NCBI GenBank assembly: GCA_004026145.2
Contig: CP034986.1
Coordinates: 345,050-409,049, forward strand
Source of the DNA: Takifugu bimaculatus
Taxonomy: Eukaryota > Chordata > Actinopteri > Tetraodontiformes > Tetraodontidae
DNA length: 64,000 nt
Reading direction: 5' to 3'
In this document: one piece after another, positions 22,801-32,960 of the stretch
Layout of the letters: every line of letters begins with the position of its first letter
Numbering within the stretch: position 1 is the first letter of the stretch
Notes under the pieces: generated by a model
What the model saw: only the letters and a program-made list of their open reading frames with translations
The model's database searches: none
What the model was told of the DNA's origin: nothing
Translations under genes and position numbers: made by a program

Positions 22801-25491
22801 GACCTCTGACCCCCACGGTCCTCTTAAAGAAGAGCACAGGTGCCATGAAGCAGCGGGTCCGGGAGCACTTTGACAGCATGCGACGTGTCCTAAAGCAGGA
22901 TGAGCAGGACCTCCTGGAATCCCTGGAGCTGGACCTGAGGCAGACCAGGACCAAGCTGGACCAGGTGTTACAGGACTGGGTCCATCATCAGGAGCAGCTC
23001 TCTAAACACATCAGCAGGACCCAGGCGGTGCTGAACAGCAAGCCGGAAGCCGAGCGTGATGGGAAGGTCTGACTCCAGCTGCAAGATTCTTTGTTGTCAC
23101 CGAAGGAAAATGTTTCAAATGATTCTTCTCTTCTGTGTCTGCTCAGACGGGCCGCTGCGAGAACATGAGGTAAGAGCCTAACACTAACCTTTGGACCCCA
23201 TCATGCCATCCGACCCCCTCACCATCTCTGGTGTGTGTCTCAGATCTAAGAAGGCCGAGGCGTCGGAGCAGGAAATCCAGCTGAACGAGGAGCGACTGGA
23301 AAGAATCCTGAGGTTCTTGTCCTCCATCTCCAAACAGCTGAAGGCTCAGCTGCGGAGGAAGACGCTGCTGACAGGTACCCGAGTCCTCGCCTCACGTGGC
23401 ATCAGATGGCTTCCATCACCTGCCTGCTCTCTGCTGCAGATATGTGGCCCGTGCAGATGGACAGACAAACGTGCCACGGCCAGATAGCGGTGGCCCCGGA
23501 TGGGCGGGGCCTGTCCTTCTCAGGCTCTGCCCGGTCAGGTCCGGAGCGCCCTCTGCAGTTCGACAAAGTGTGCTGCGCGCTGGGCGCTTCTCCCATCGCG
23601 GCCGCGCAGACGTACTGGGAGGTGGATGTCCGCTGCTGCGCCGCCTGGGCCGTGGGCGTCGCCTACGCCTCCCTGGAAAGGAAGGGCAGGAACGAGAGCG
23701 CCAAACTGGGGCGAAACAGGAATTCCTGGTGCGTGGAGCTTCGGAACGGCCGCCTCTCTGCTTGGCACAACAACCTATATGTGCCGTGTCAGGAGGCCAG
23801 GCAGACACGTCCAGGGAGGATCGGAGTGTGGGTGAATTATGACAAAGGCCAGCTGATGTTTTACAACGCAGACACCATGGAGGTCCTCCAGAGCTTCTCT
23901 GCTGCCGTGACAACCGTGTTCGACAGAGCACATCACCAGTTCACGGAGCCGCTGTATCCCGCCGTGCGCTTCCTGACGCCACCAGACGACCAGATGTGGC
24001 CGAACCATCTGCAGCTGTGTTGCCTCACCTGCTCCTGATTCAACAACCTGTGGAGGAGACCATGTGTGAAACAAACGCACCTGAAGTCCATGTCCAGCAG
24101 CAGACCCCTGATTGGATCACTGGGATGCTCCAGGTTCCGCAGTTTGATCAGCTCCTGCAGTCTGATGGCAGCAAGCAAACATGATGAACAAACTGAAATA
24201 TCATTTTCACTCATTTAGCTTTGGAGTATTTCATTTTTGAAGTATTATCTGTTCTTTATTTGATGACAGCTGCTCTGTTATGGCCACATATCGCAGAAAA
24301 TTAAAAACTGTTCTGCTAACAATTGTGTAAATACATTTGTATGTAAGGGCTCTTGAGTCATGTGATACATTAGTCTCACAATTTCCATGCTCAAAAAAGG
24401 AACAAAGATCATTTCAAACGTCAGCGCAGAATCTCGTGAGGATAAAAATCTGTAAATTATGGTTCTGTGAAAGAGTCGACAGCATCGACCTGATTTTTAA
24501 AAATGCCGTGGCGGCACCCTCACCTGGGGGTGCCCACACACAGCAGCTTCCTGTAGCCCAGGGCAGCCAGGGTCTCCAGCAGGAAGTGGGAGCTGCGGTC
24601 CGTGAACAGGAACTGGGCGTTGCTCTTCTTGTTGTCCAGAGGACGCAGCAACACACTGGGCCTCCTCAGTTCAGCAGTGGTGACCGTCCTGGACGCGTGG
24701 GAGGAGTGGTCCTCGTGTTCTCCAGGCAGGAGCAGAAGCTCACAATCCTGACAGAACCGCTTCTCCTCCAGAGAGAGGGAGACAAACGTTCTGAACCTGC
24801 AGAACAATTGCAATGAAACAAAATTTATTCAGTAAAACCGGTGAAACCAAGTATAATTTTTTAAACCACCTCTTAGTTCTGAAGGACGGGTCCTGTTTAC
24901 CTAGTGCAGTACTCAAGGTGGCTGAATGAAGGTCTCTTGGAGCGGTTTTCTGCTTCTCTGGCCAATCGCCGGGCCTCCGACACCTTCGCATCCAATAATC
25001 ATTGTTTGTGAAAGATCAGAAGATGTCATTTAATCACAGCTCTGATCATCATACTGTGAGTTGACTGAAAACAATTCTACAAAAAAATCCTACCTTTTCA
25101 TCTTCCCACTGGAAGAAGTTGCAATCCTTCCTGTCTCTACAGGCTGAGCAGGCATAAAACCTCCTGCCTTTTTCTCCTCTGCAAACCTTTTCAAACAGCA
25201 ACGTTGGACCTGAAACAAACCTTTCCTATGAGCTCAAAAACAGCACAAATCGGTCTATATGCAAAGCACATAAACAATCCAGCGTTACGATGTGCAGAAT
25301 TAAAGCATTCAATGTATATAATGTGACAAATTCTACTTATTTATGCAGCAGTGTCAACATCCCGCAGGTAACTCCTTCCCATTACATGTTTCAGACTAAC
25401 CGTGCACACAATGCGGGCCTTTTTCAACATCGTCTGTAAGAATAACATCTATTCCCGCATTGTCGTCGTCGTTCTCCGTTTTGTTATCCAT
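19886..25491 (-). CDS. zcchc4: 28S rRNA N6-adenosine methyltransferase ZCCHC4 (13 exons, complete)
   Basis: In humans ZCCHC4 installs a single m6A on 28S rRNA and is nucleolar. Exons: 25401-25491, 25094-25209, 24901-24983, 24524-24796, 24081-24161, 21750-21822, 21534-21684, 21080-21180, 20573-20694, 20427-20502, 20300-20351, 20081-20219, 19886-20003. Every junction keeps phase and the total is 491 codons plus stop (human about 513). The N-terminus has a GRF-type zinc finger (FYACSACRDRKDC, about 50-69) and a C2H2-like finger (FCQDC...H). The SAM-dependent methyltransferase core follows, with LLCVGTPR and the catalytic DPPF at about 262-265. The C-terminus has a cysteine/histidine-rich ribbon, a CCHC knuckle (CFSCGSLEHKHRAC) and a basic KRKKR tail. 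Intron 5 (21,823-24,080) holds another gene on the opposite strand. The exon 3 acceptor is weak. Confidence 0.95.
20885..21035 (+). repeat. Dispersed repeat, copy A (zcchc4 intron 8)
   Basis: Shares GCATATCGCCACCTAGTGTT and a downstream CCGATGAGACGCC/AAAGTC segment with copy B at about 28,398-28,540, in the same orientation. The central part has diverged. Confidence 0.7.
22219..24038 (+). CDS. TRIM-like coiled-coil/PRY-SPRY protein, nested in zcchc4 intron 5
   Basis: Exons 22219-22392, 22533-22763, 22830-23066, 23147-23169, 23244-23374 and 23440-24038 join in frame to 464 codons plus stop. Residues 1-58 are low-complexity. About 85-265 are helical and coiled-coil-like (WKLVQEQLSRCLEELQHE, LLESLELDLRQ). 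The last exon encodes a PRY-SPRY domain with TYWEVDV, WAVGVAYASL, LGRNRNSWCVELRNGRLSAW and a late GVWVNYDKGQLMFYN block. The 23-nt fourth exon and single-exon SPRY are hallmarks of TRIM genes. The SPRY resembles TRIM14, TRIM65 and RNF135, whose relatives act in innate RNA sensing, but orthology is not established. No RING or B-box cysteine pattern is visible upstream. The exon 2 acceptor was chosen by phase and is the least certain junction. Confidence 0.82.
24300..24305 (+). terminator. Candidate polyadenylation signal (ATTAAA) of the nested SPRY gene
   Basis: ATTAAA lies about 260 nt after the SPRY stop codon. A 3' UTR ending here would run antisense across zcchc4 exon 5 (24081-24161). Confidence 0.45.
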
Positions 25492-25567
25492 TTTTCTTCT
25501 TATTCTTCCCTCTGATGCTCCTATTTCTGTCACGTTTTCTGCAACTTTGCTTCTTGTCGCACAGAAG

Positions 25568-25575
25568 TGACGTCA
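25568..25575. promoter_or_regulatory. Palindromic cAMP response element (TGACGTCA) upstream of zcchc4
   Basis: A perfect 8-bp CRE 77 nt upstream of the zcchc4 start codon, in a short GC-rich stretch (CACCGCGCCGCCGC). This is the consensus for CREB/ATF proteins. Its placement in the proximal promoter of a housekeeping-type gene is typical; actual binding is inferred. Confidence 0.6.
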
Positions 25576-25579
25576 CCGC

Positions 25580-27130
25580 GCCGCCGCAAATGTACGTCAG
25601 AAACATTTTTAAAAACATTCGCTTTCAGCGTAGTTTTCAGAGCTTTAGGTCAACTTCAACGTTATATTGCGCATCAGGTTGTCCATTAAATTGTGTATTG
25701 TTGACTAAATTTGTAGCTTGTGCAACAGTTAGGATATATTTCTTTTCTACTGATTCTAAAATAACGTTTATTATTATTAGTAGTAGTGTTGATAGAAAAG
25801 ATAGGAGTCAACGTTCTATATTTCATAACATTAATCCATGTATATTTTGGGAAAGAACGTGAGGTGAAATACATCATCTGTCTTAAGGCCCTTGGAGCCC
25901 TTGATTTAACGAATAAACTGAATAAAAACTCAATCAGTGATCATGTCTGCATTATTAAAAACGTTTACGTTTCCTTCACTTAAACTGCACCTACAGCGAT
26001 TCAGATAACAAATATCTCTCCTCAGAAAACAAATGCAGCTCCGACTCTCTCAGACTCTATCATAAACCAGTGCGTAATTCACAAACGGCGGCCAATCCTG
26101 CCTCAGAACAACTGGTTTCTTTGGGGGAAAAAAAAACTACAATTCCCACATTGTCACAAAGACGCACGCGCTGTGGGTCTGCGAGCGACCTGCAGGAGAC
26201 GTAGAAAACATAAACAAGTTGCATGGTGTTAGCTGAGAAATGACAGGAAGTAAAGTTTGTTTCCTTTCACAATAAATGTAAATTGAAACGGATGAAAACT
26301 AAAACGAGACACTGGACTCCAGAACAAATGAGCAACCACTGGTCATAAAGATATAAATGAATTCATTAATGTGTACATCCCTGGATGGGTTGCCAGTTCA
26401 CACCAGGGCCCTAGGTGAGCATTTGTGGGTTCAATACCTTGTTCAATGGTACCTCGGCAGTGTTCTGGCACCTTTGCCTACTTCCAGAACGCCTCCCAGG
26501 TTTTGTCTGAAGGACAGAAATGGATGCAAAGACACCAATTTCAACCTAAATGTATGTACGTATGTAAAATTAAAAATAAAAAAGAATAACTTGGCACATA
26601 AAAGTGTTTTCCACTTAAGTGAAGATCAGTAAAACACAGCCAGTGTGAATGTCTGTATCTGTAACGTTTAACGACAGAAGGCAGGAAGAAATGTGAGCTG
26701 CGTTCTATTGTTAAAATCTTATCAGAAGGCTTGTTTAAACTTGAATCGCATCCTCTTGAGCCTGTCACTGTTCATCGTTTCTAACACCTGATTACTGGTG
26801 ACGTCAACGGTCAGTTTGTCTCCATCGTTATTGTCGTCTGACCTCTGGGGTCACAAATAATCCCGACTGCTATTTAAAGGACATGACGGAAACTCAGTTC
26901 TGTGTTGCTGCGGCCCAACTCATTACCCAGGTTTTTGTTGTATCAAATAACCCCGAATATCTTCAGACCATGTGAAAAGCAAAAACATATTCATGTCATT
27001 AAAAAAAAACTCTTGGACTCTTAAGCAAATGGCCTCATTTATTCAAAGTATTTCAGAAAAGCGCGATCCTTCATGACCGACTTTTATTTTTTTAGGATAA
27101 AGCGGAAACGCGTCATGTACCCACTCTTTA
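25580..27130. other. Intergenic region between divergent zcchc4 and ablim2
   Basis: About 1.5 kb, AT-rich, with no exon seen. It contains a dispersed repeat at about 26,380-26,520 and ends at a CpG-rich stretch that leads into the ablim2 first exon. Confidence 0.65.
26380..26520 (+). repeat. Teleost-type dispersed repeat
   Basis: The segment from CCTGGATGGGTTGCCAGTTC through GTACCTCGGCAGTGTTCTGG to CAGAACGCCTCCCAGGTTTT resembles a common interspersed fish repeat. No family name is claimed. Confidence 0.5.
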
Positions 27131-27480
27131 CTTGACGGTGTTTCCGCCTTGCGCCCACACCCAACCTGCCGAGCGCGTGTGCGCGCGCGCGAGTGCGGCG
27201 TGCAGCAGAGCGGCGCAGCCCCGCAGTCAGCAGGACCCTGTCTGCGGCCTCAGGAGTCAGGAACGGCGCGGCTCTCCGCATCACCCTACACACACGCACA
27301 CGCACACACACACACACACACCCTCGTCAGCGCGGTCTGTCACGGAGGTCCGGAGGCTGCTGCCATCATCCATGCGCGGGGTTTGACCTCCTGCATCACC
27401 GGACTGGCACCATGAGCACCGGTAAGACCCGCTCCCGTTTCTCCCTGCGATGCTGCGGTTCTTGTTGGTGACGTCAGAGG
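27130..27480 (+). promoter_or_regulatory. CpG-rich promoter region of ablim2 (upstream promoter)
   Basis: CpG density rises sharply around GTGTGCGCGCGCGCGAGTGCG and continues through the presumed 5' UTR and start codon at 27,412. It contains a (CA)n tract at 27,291-27,321. The region fits a CpG-island promoter; the transcription start is not determined. Confidence 0.5.
27412..27421 (+). CDS. ablim2: ablim2 alternative first exon A (codes M-S-T plus one base)
   Basis: ATG AGC ACC G, then a gtaaga donor, in a good start context (GGCACCATGAG). It joins exon 2 in phase to read MSTVFQQQ, parallel to the MSAVSQPQ start of human ABLIM2. It lies 1.9 kb from the divergent zcchc4 start. Confidence 0.7.
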
Positions 27481-30400
27481 CTTGTTAGCTTTGCATTTCA
27501 AATGCGCGAGATCGGAAGCGCGTGTTGTTGAGGCAGCAGCTTCACCTGCAGCCCGCACCGAGGCTGCTGAGGTCCTGTCCATCCCCCGGGTATGAGGGCG
27601 CACCAGCAGCACGGAACCACCCGCCGAGGAGGCTTCTGGGTCTGCATCCATGCTGCTGGGTCCCCCAGAATCTGGTGGTGGGGGGGTCAGCGGGCCTGGC
27701 TCGGGTCAGGGGCTCGTCCTCGTCGCTCAGTCCTGATGTGACAGCAACAAAGGGATGGACACATCAAGGGCAGAAGTTCATGGAGAAGACTCCTTTAATC
27801 CTCTTTGGGATCGACCAAGTCTTCTTCTTCTTCTTCTTCTTTGTGTGGCTCCAGAACTCTTCTGCAGTGATTATTTATGGGCTGTAAACACCTGAAATAT
27901 GCTGGAGATTATGTGTCGGGACAGAGGTTTTATGGCCCGCGTTCAGTTCTGACACGCTGGATTAAACATTCACCTTTCAAGTGTGAACCATTAACTCACT
28001 CGTGTTGGAACTGGCAACCCCCCCATCCCCCCCATCCCCCCCGATCCCGACTCCGATTGCTTGTTCGGATCGTACGGTGGGACCGCTAACTGTGGATCCA
28101 TTTGGGGGCGACCCATCGTCTCCTTGGGTCCACTCCATCAAATGATGTGATGTGAGCCGTCGTTTAGTTTAGGTTGCCAGTTATTGACGCTGTGGTCTCC
28201 TCTCAGATCTCTCCAGAACTTTTTCGCTGGGTTAGCTTAGGTCACCCTCGGCGCTACATTTGAGCGCAGTTAGTAACGTTATAAGTGACGAGTCATCCGT
28301 CAAACCCCCCCCACCAGGCAGGTAGCGTTAGGCTAACGCTAACGTGGTTGTCAGTATGCACATTTTCAGTGTGACCTAATAGAGCATCCAGAACCGTGGC
28401 CATATTTACCCGCTGAAAGGACGCATATCGCCACCTAGTGTTGAGGAAGAGGAAACGCTCCGGTCAGGATTCGATTTCCTCCGTTGCGTCTGGGACAAGG
28501 AACGAATCCCGATGAGACTCCGAAGTCAAACTATGGTCATCGAGGCCTTTTTCGGTGGACCGCGCTCAAGATGGACCTTCTCCATTTGGCTAATGTAGCT
28601 CCTGTTAGCCTGAGAGACCTCTGGGTTTTTGAGTGAGAAGACCTGAATTAAACTCACGATGGTTTAGGAGGAAAGAAGAGTGGCAGAAAACACGGGTGGG
28701 GGAGGAGCTAGCACGGGAAAATGGACCATATCTCCACGGAGAACGTTGTCCTGAAAATGGAACCTACATAAAAGGTTCATTAAAAAAAAGGTTCTGCCTG
28801 GAGGAGGACTGAAGAACCCACTGAGAACTCCACACCAGGACGTTGTCGGAGGGAGAACGTGTGTGTGTCGTGTGTGACGGCCGTTAGCAAAGCTACGGTG
28901 GCTGAGAGGGGACAACAGAGCCGAGTCCAGGGGCTGGTGACGGACCGTGGCAGAACGCCAGATTCCAGCCGCGGATCGTTGCTCCCAAGATGTTCTAGAA
29001 GATGAAGAACCAGGGAAGAACCTTCAGCTCTGCCGGGCTGAACAAGACCGGTGGGCAGATCCACGAGGCCGAAGTCTGACTGGGACCAAACTGGTTCTGA
29101 GCCTCCACACGGGGGCCATGCACACACACACACACACGCGCACACACACACACACACACTCACACACACACACACACACACAGTGGTAATTGGGCCCAGA
29201 ATGTGGCGTAGGCTGGTGACATTTGCCTGCCTTGTGCTGCCTGTCAGGAATGTGTGACCCAGGCAGGAAAAGATGCCGTTGGTGAGCGGGTCGGTGCTCC
29301 GTCACCACGGCGATGGTTCTCAGGAACGCCGATGGCTAGCTTACGCCAGTCACGTATTTCACCGATAATCGGTGGCTTTGATCGTAGACGAGCTGCCTCT
29401 AAGAGACAAACACAGCCTGCGCTATCGTTTATTAGCGACATCTGAGTCACGTGACGGGGCGACGTCAGTTTCATCGTTTCCCTCGTTTCCGCCACGAAGG
29501 CGCCGAGTTCAGCCCTCGTAGCCGGTGTGAATCAAAAACTGGGCGGCGGTCCGCCGGCGAAACCTCCCTCGCTAACGCAAAGATGCTGTCGGAGACACGG
29601 CGGGTCGCCGCCGTTTCAAGCACGCGTGGCATCAAAGGTTCTTCCTTCTTTCATCTGACAAAAGCAGCACTAAATTGAGTCCGTATCCATGGCGACAAAG
29701 TCTTTGCTTAATCAGAGTTTCTCTGCTTGTCCCCCCAGTGGTGAGTCTTGTACCTTTTCCCCGTTTTTCATCGTTATTAACGTGTTTTCTGACAGATTAG
29801 CAGCAGTTCTATAAAGCTGGACCCCACCAGCATCGACCCCGATACAGGAAACTCAATTCCTTGTTGTTCCATCGTGGGAATCGCTGCCGCGATCAGGAGT
29901 ACGAGCACTTAGAGCAGATAAAGAAGTGGAAAAGGATGAATGAGTGAATTATTCATCGCTTCGATTTCAGTCTGTGTGTGTGTGTGTCTGTGTCTGTGTC
30001 TGTGTCTGTGTGTGTCTGTGTCTGTGTGTGTGTGTTTGCGGCCTCATGCACATGACAACATTCCTGGGGAGAGTGCGCTGTGACTCGAGGCCACGGTCAC
30101 ATGACTCTTCACTCGTCTTGTTCTCACCTCCTCTGACTGAAGCTGATGTTTGAGTGAAAAACCGAAGGACGCTTCGTGGTTGCCGAGCAACGCGATCACA
30201 GGGGTCCCAGCTAACCTGTTAGCATGCTCCTCCGTGTATGCGGAGTATTCTGGGATGTGAAGTGGACGTGCATCAGACAGTACACACACACACACACACA
30301 CCTCCAGGCTGATAACGCGGTTCCACCCTCAGATGCTATGAGCTTGAAATGCTGGTTTGCTCACTAGCGCTGTTGACATTGTTACGTCATGTTTACCTCC

Positions 30401-32022
30401 ATCGGTGCTACAGGTCCAATTACCCAAAACCAATGGAAGCGCGGCGACTCTGCGCTAGACACGCTGAAAATGGCGCCGTTGGTTCGCCGTCCACACGCTC
30501 TGGAGCTAGGCTAAAGCTGCTAGCCTCCTGTGACTGAACCCTTCGTTTTGTGAGCGGCGCTGGCGTGAACGAGGTCGGCGACGGCTCCGGCCTCGGCAGA
30601 TTTGCATGCTTTGTTTTTGTGTGCCCTGGACACGCTCCAGCGGCGTCACATGACAGAGGCTTCCTCCAATTTTGTGAGGACTTCCTTCAGTTTCACGTGC
30701 CAGCGGCGATCCGTCTCGGCTCCAGAGGACAATGGAGAACAGGGGAAGTGTGAGGACGAGGGGACGGAGTGAGAGAAGAATAGAGGCCGCGCTGGAAGGG
30801 TCTCACGTCCTGCCTGTCGGTTCTGTGGTGCCTTTATGGGTCCTGGGGGACAGAAAAGAACTCAGGCCATTCACCTCCTGGGGCATTTGAATGCAACACA
30901 CACTCAGTCGCCCAGTCTGAAAACATCCGACAACCTTCCAGCTTCACTTTAGCAACATCCCACAATGCAGCTTGCTAGCACGACATGCTGCACGGCCTCT
31001 GTGTACAGCGGAATATTCCCTGGGAGGTCGCGGGGTCAGGCGTCTTAGGGACGGTCCCGCTGGTGGACGCGCTCGTTGTTCAGCAGCATCGTTAGCGTTG
31101 ACCCCCGCTGACCCCCGCAGCGCCTGAATGGACAATCGCCACTTTGTGTTGTGTACATCCACAGCTGTGTAACGTCACGCTAACATGCTAATGCTGAGCA
31201 GGAGGAGGCGTCCCGCAGGTGTTCAGCTGCGGCTCTGTAGGCTCGCGCCTGTTTCTGCATTCTTGTTTGTTTTTTTGTTTGTTTGTTTGTGTGTGTTAAT
31301 CGGGGCGTTGATCAGCCTCGATAAACAACGAGGATTCGATGCTTTGATTGGGGAAAAGGCGATAATAGAAGCCGACCTCGATCGGGAAAGAACGAGCGTT
31401 GAAAATGCGCAGCTGAAAACATGTGGACACACCCAGTGAGACGGAGAGGAGGAGGAGGAGGAGGAGGAGGAGGAGGAGGAGGAGTGGCTCTGCTGCACAT
31501 GCTTGTGTTTATGGGAGGGGGGGGGAGGGAGAGTCATATGAAGGAGCAGCTCATTCCAGAGATAGTGACAGACAGAGCGCTCACTCTGCTCCCTCCTGTC
31601 ATTACAGCAGAGCGCGCGGAGCATGTGTCCCGCTGCCGTCACACGGCTCTGAAGACGTTGCTGGAGGGCTTTTTTTGTTTATTGTTTTTAAATTTTCTTT
31701 ACTCTAAATACGAGAGAAGAGAGCAGAATAACTGAGCACGGCCCTGAAGATGCCTGAGGAGAAAGGTAAGGTTCATGACCTGTACGGAGACTGTTCACCT
31801 GCTTGTCACACAGGTGCTGAGCTAATGTTGCTACACAGGCCGACTCACCGTGGGGGGGGGGGGGGAGTTACTGATAATTAACAGATAATCAGTGAGATTG
31901 TTGTGAAGTGTTTGTTCTGTGTCTTTAGTGTGTGTGTGTGTGTGAGTGTGAGTGTGTGCACGCACATGCGCTTTTACCTGCAGCCAAACACTTATGTTAC
32001 GTAACCGCAGTCAGGAGTTACG

Positions 32023-32074
<52 letters not shown>

Positions 32075-32893
32075 TCTTGTATTTGCGACATATTGAGTAC
32101 CGATCCTATATAATACTCATTTTACTAGCACAGTGAGGACATTTTGCCTGGTCCTCACAACTTTAAAGGGCAGTGTGAGGGTTAAGACATGGTTTTAAAG
32201 GTTAGAGTCAGTTTTAGTTTAGGGGTTGGGGGGTTAGTTGGGGTGCCTGGGGTTGTGGTCAGAAGCTGTGGGATTAGTTATGAGAGTCCTCACAAACACC
32301 CAAGTACAGGAGTGTGTGTGTGGCGCCTGTGGGAGGAGGATGAAGGCCACAGCCTGGTGTCTTGGAGGCAACAGCCTGGTCCTGGCGCCCGTTAGCGCTG
32401 CTTCCACCAGGTGCACGGCCGGCTCGCTGGTTGTGTTACTGCTGGTGGGGGGTTAAGGGTGGGGGGTTAAGGGTGGGGGGTGAGGCCTCCTCGGTCTTCT
32501 CTGGTTCGGTCACTCATCTGTTTACCTCCTAACACTGAAGCGATAGCGTGGGCAGCTAACCGGAGCTAACGACACTCCTCGCCATCCTCTCGCTGGTGAA
32601 CCACCTGGAGATTCTGTGCTGTACACCTGTGGTGTTTGGACCAGGAGTCCAGAACACGCGCCCACACACGCTGGACGGAACAAGCCCCACTCCCAGGCTT
32701 TTAATGGCCGCTACCTTCCTGCCCTGCCCTGCGTGGCACGTGACCCCGTGACCTCTGGTTCATCCAGAAACATCCGTCTTCCACAAGGACGGTCACATGA
32801 CACAAGTGCCTCAGTGGCTGATTATTTCTGGGTGCATTGGTGCTGTTTGTGGCAGCAAGACGGTGGAAGGCAGCCTAAATAAGCTCCTCGGTG

Positions 32894-32960
<67 letters not shown>

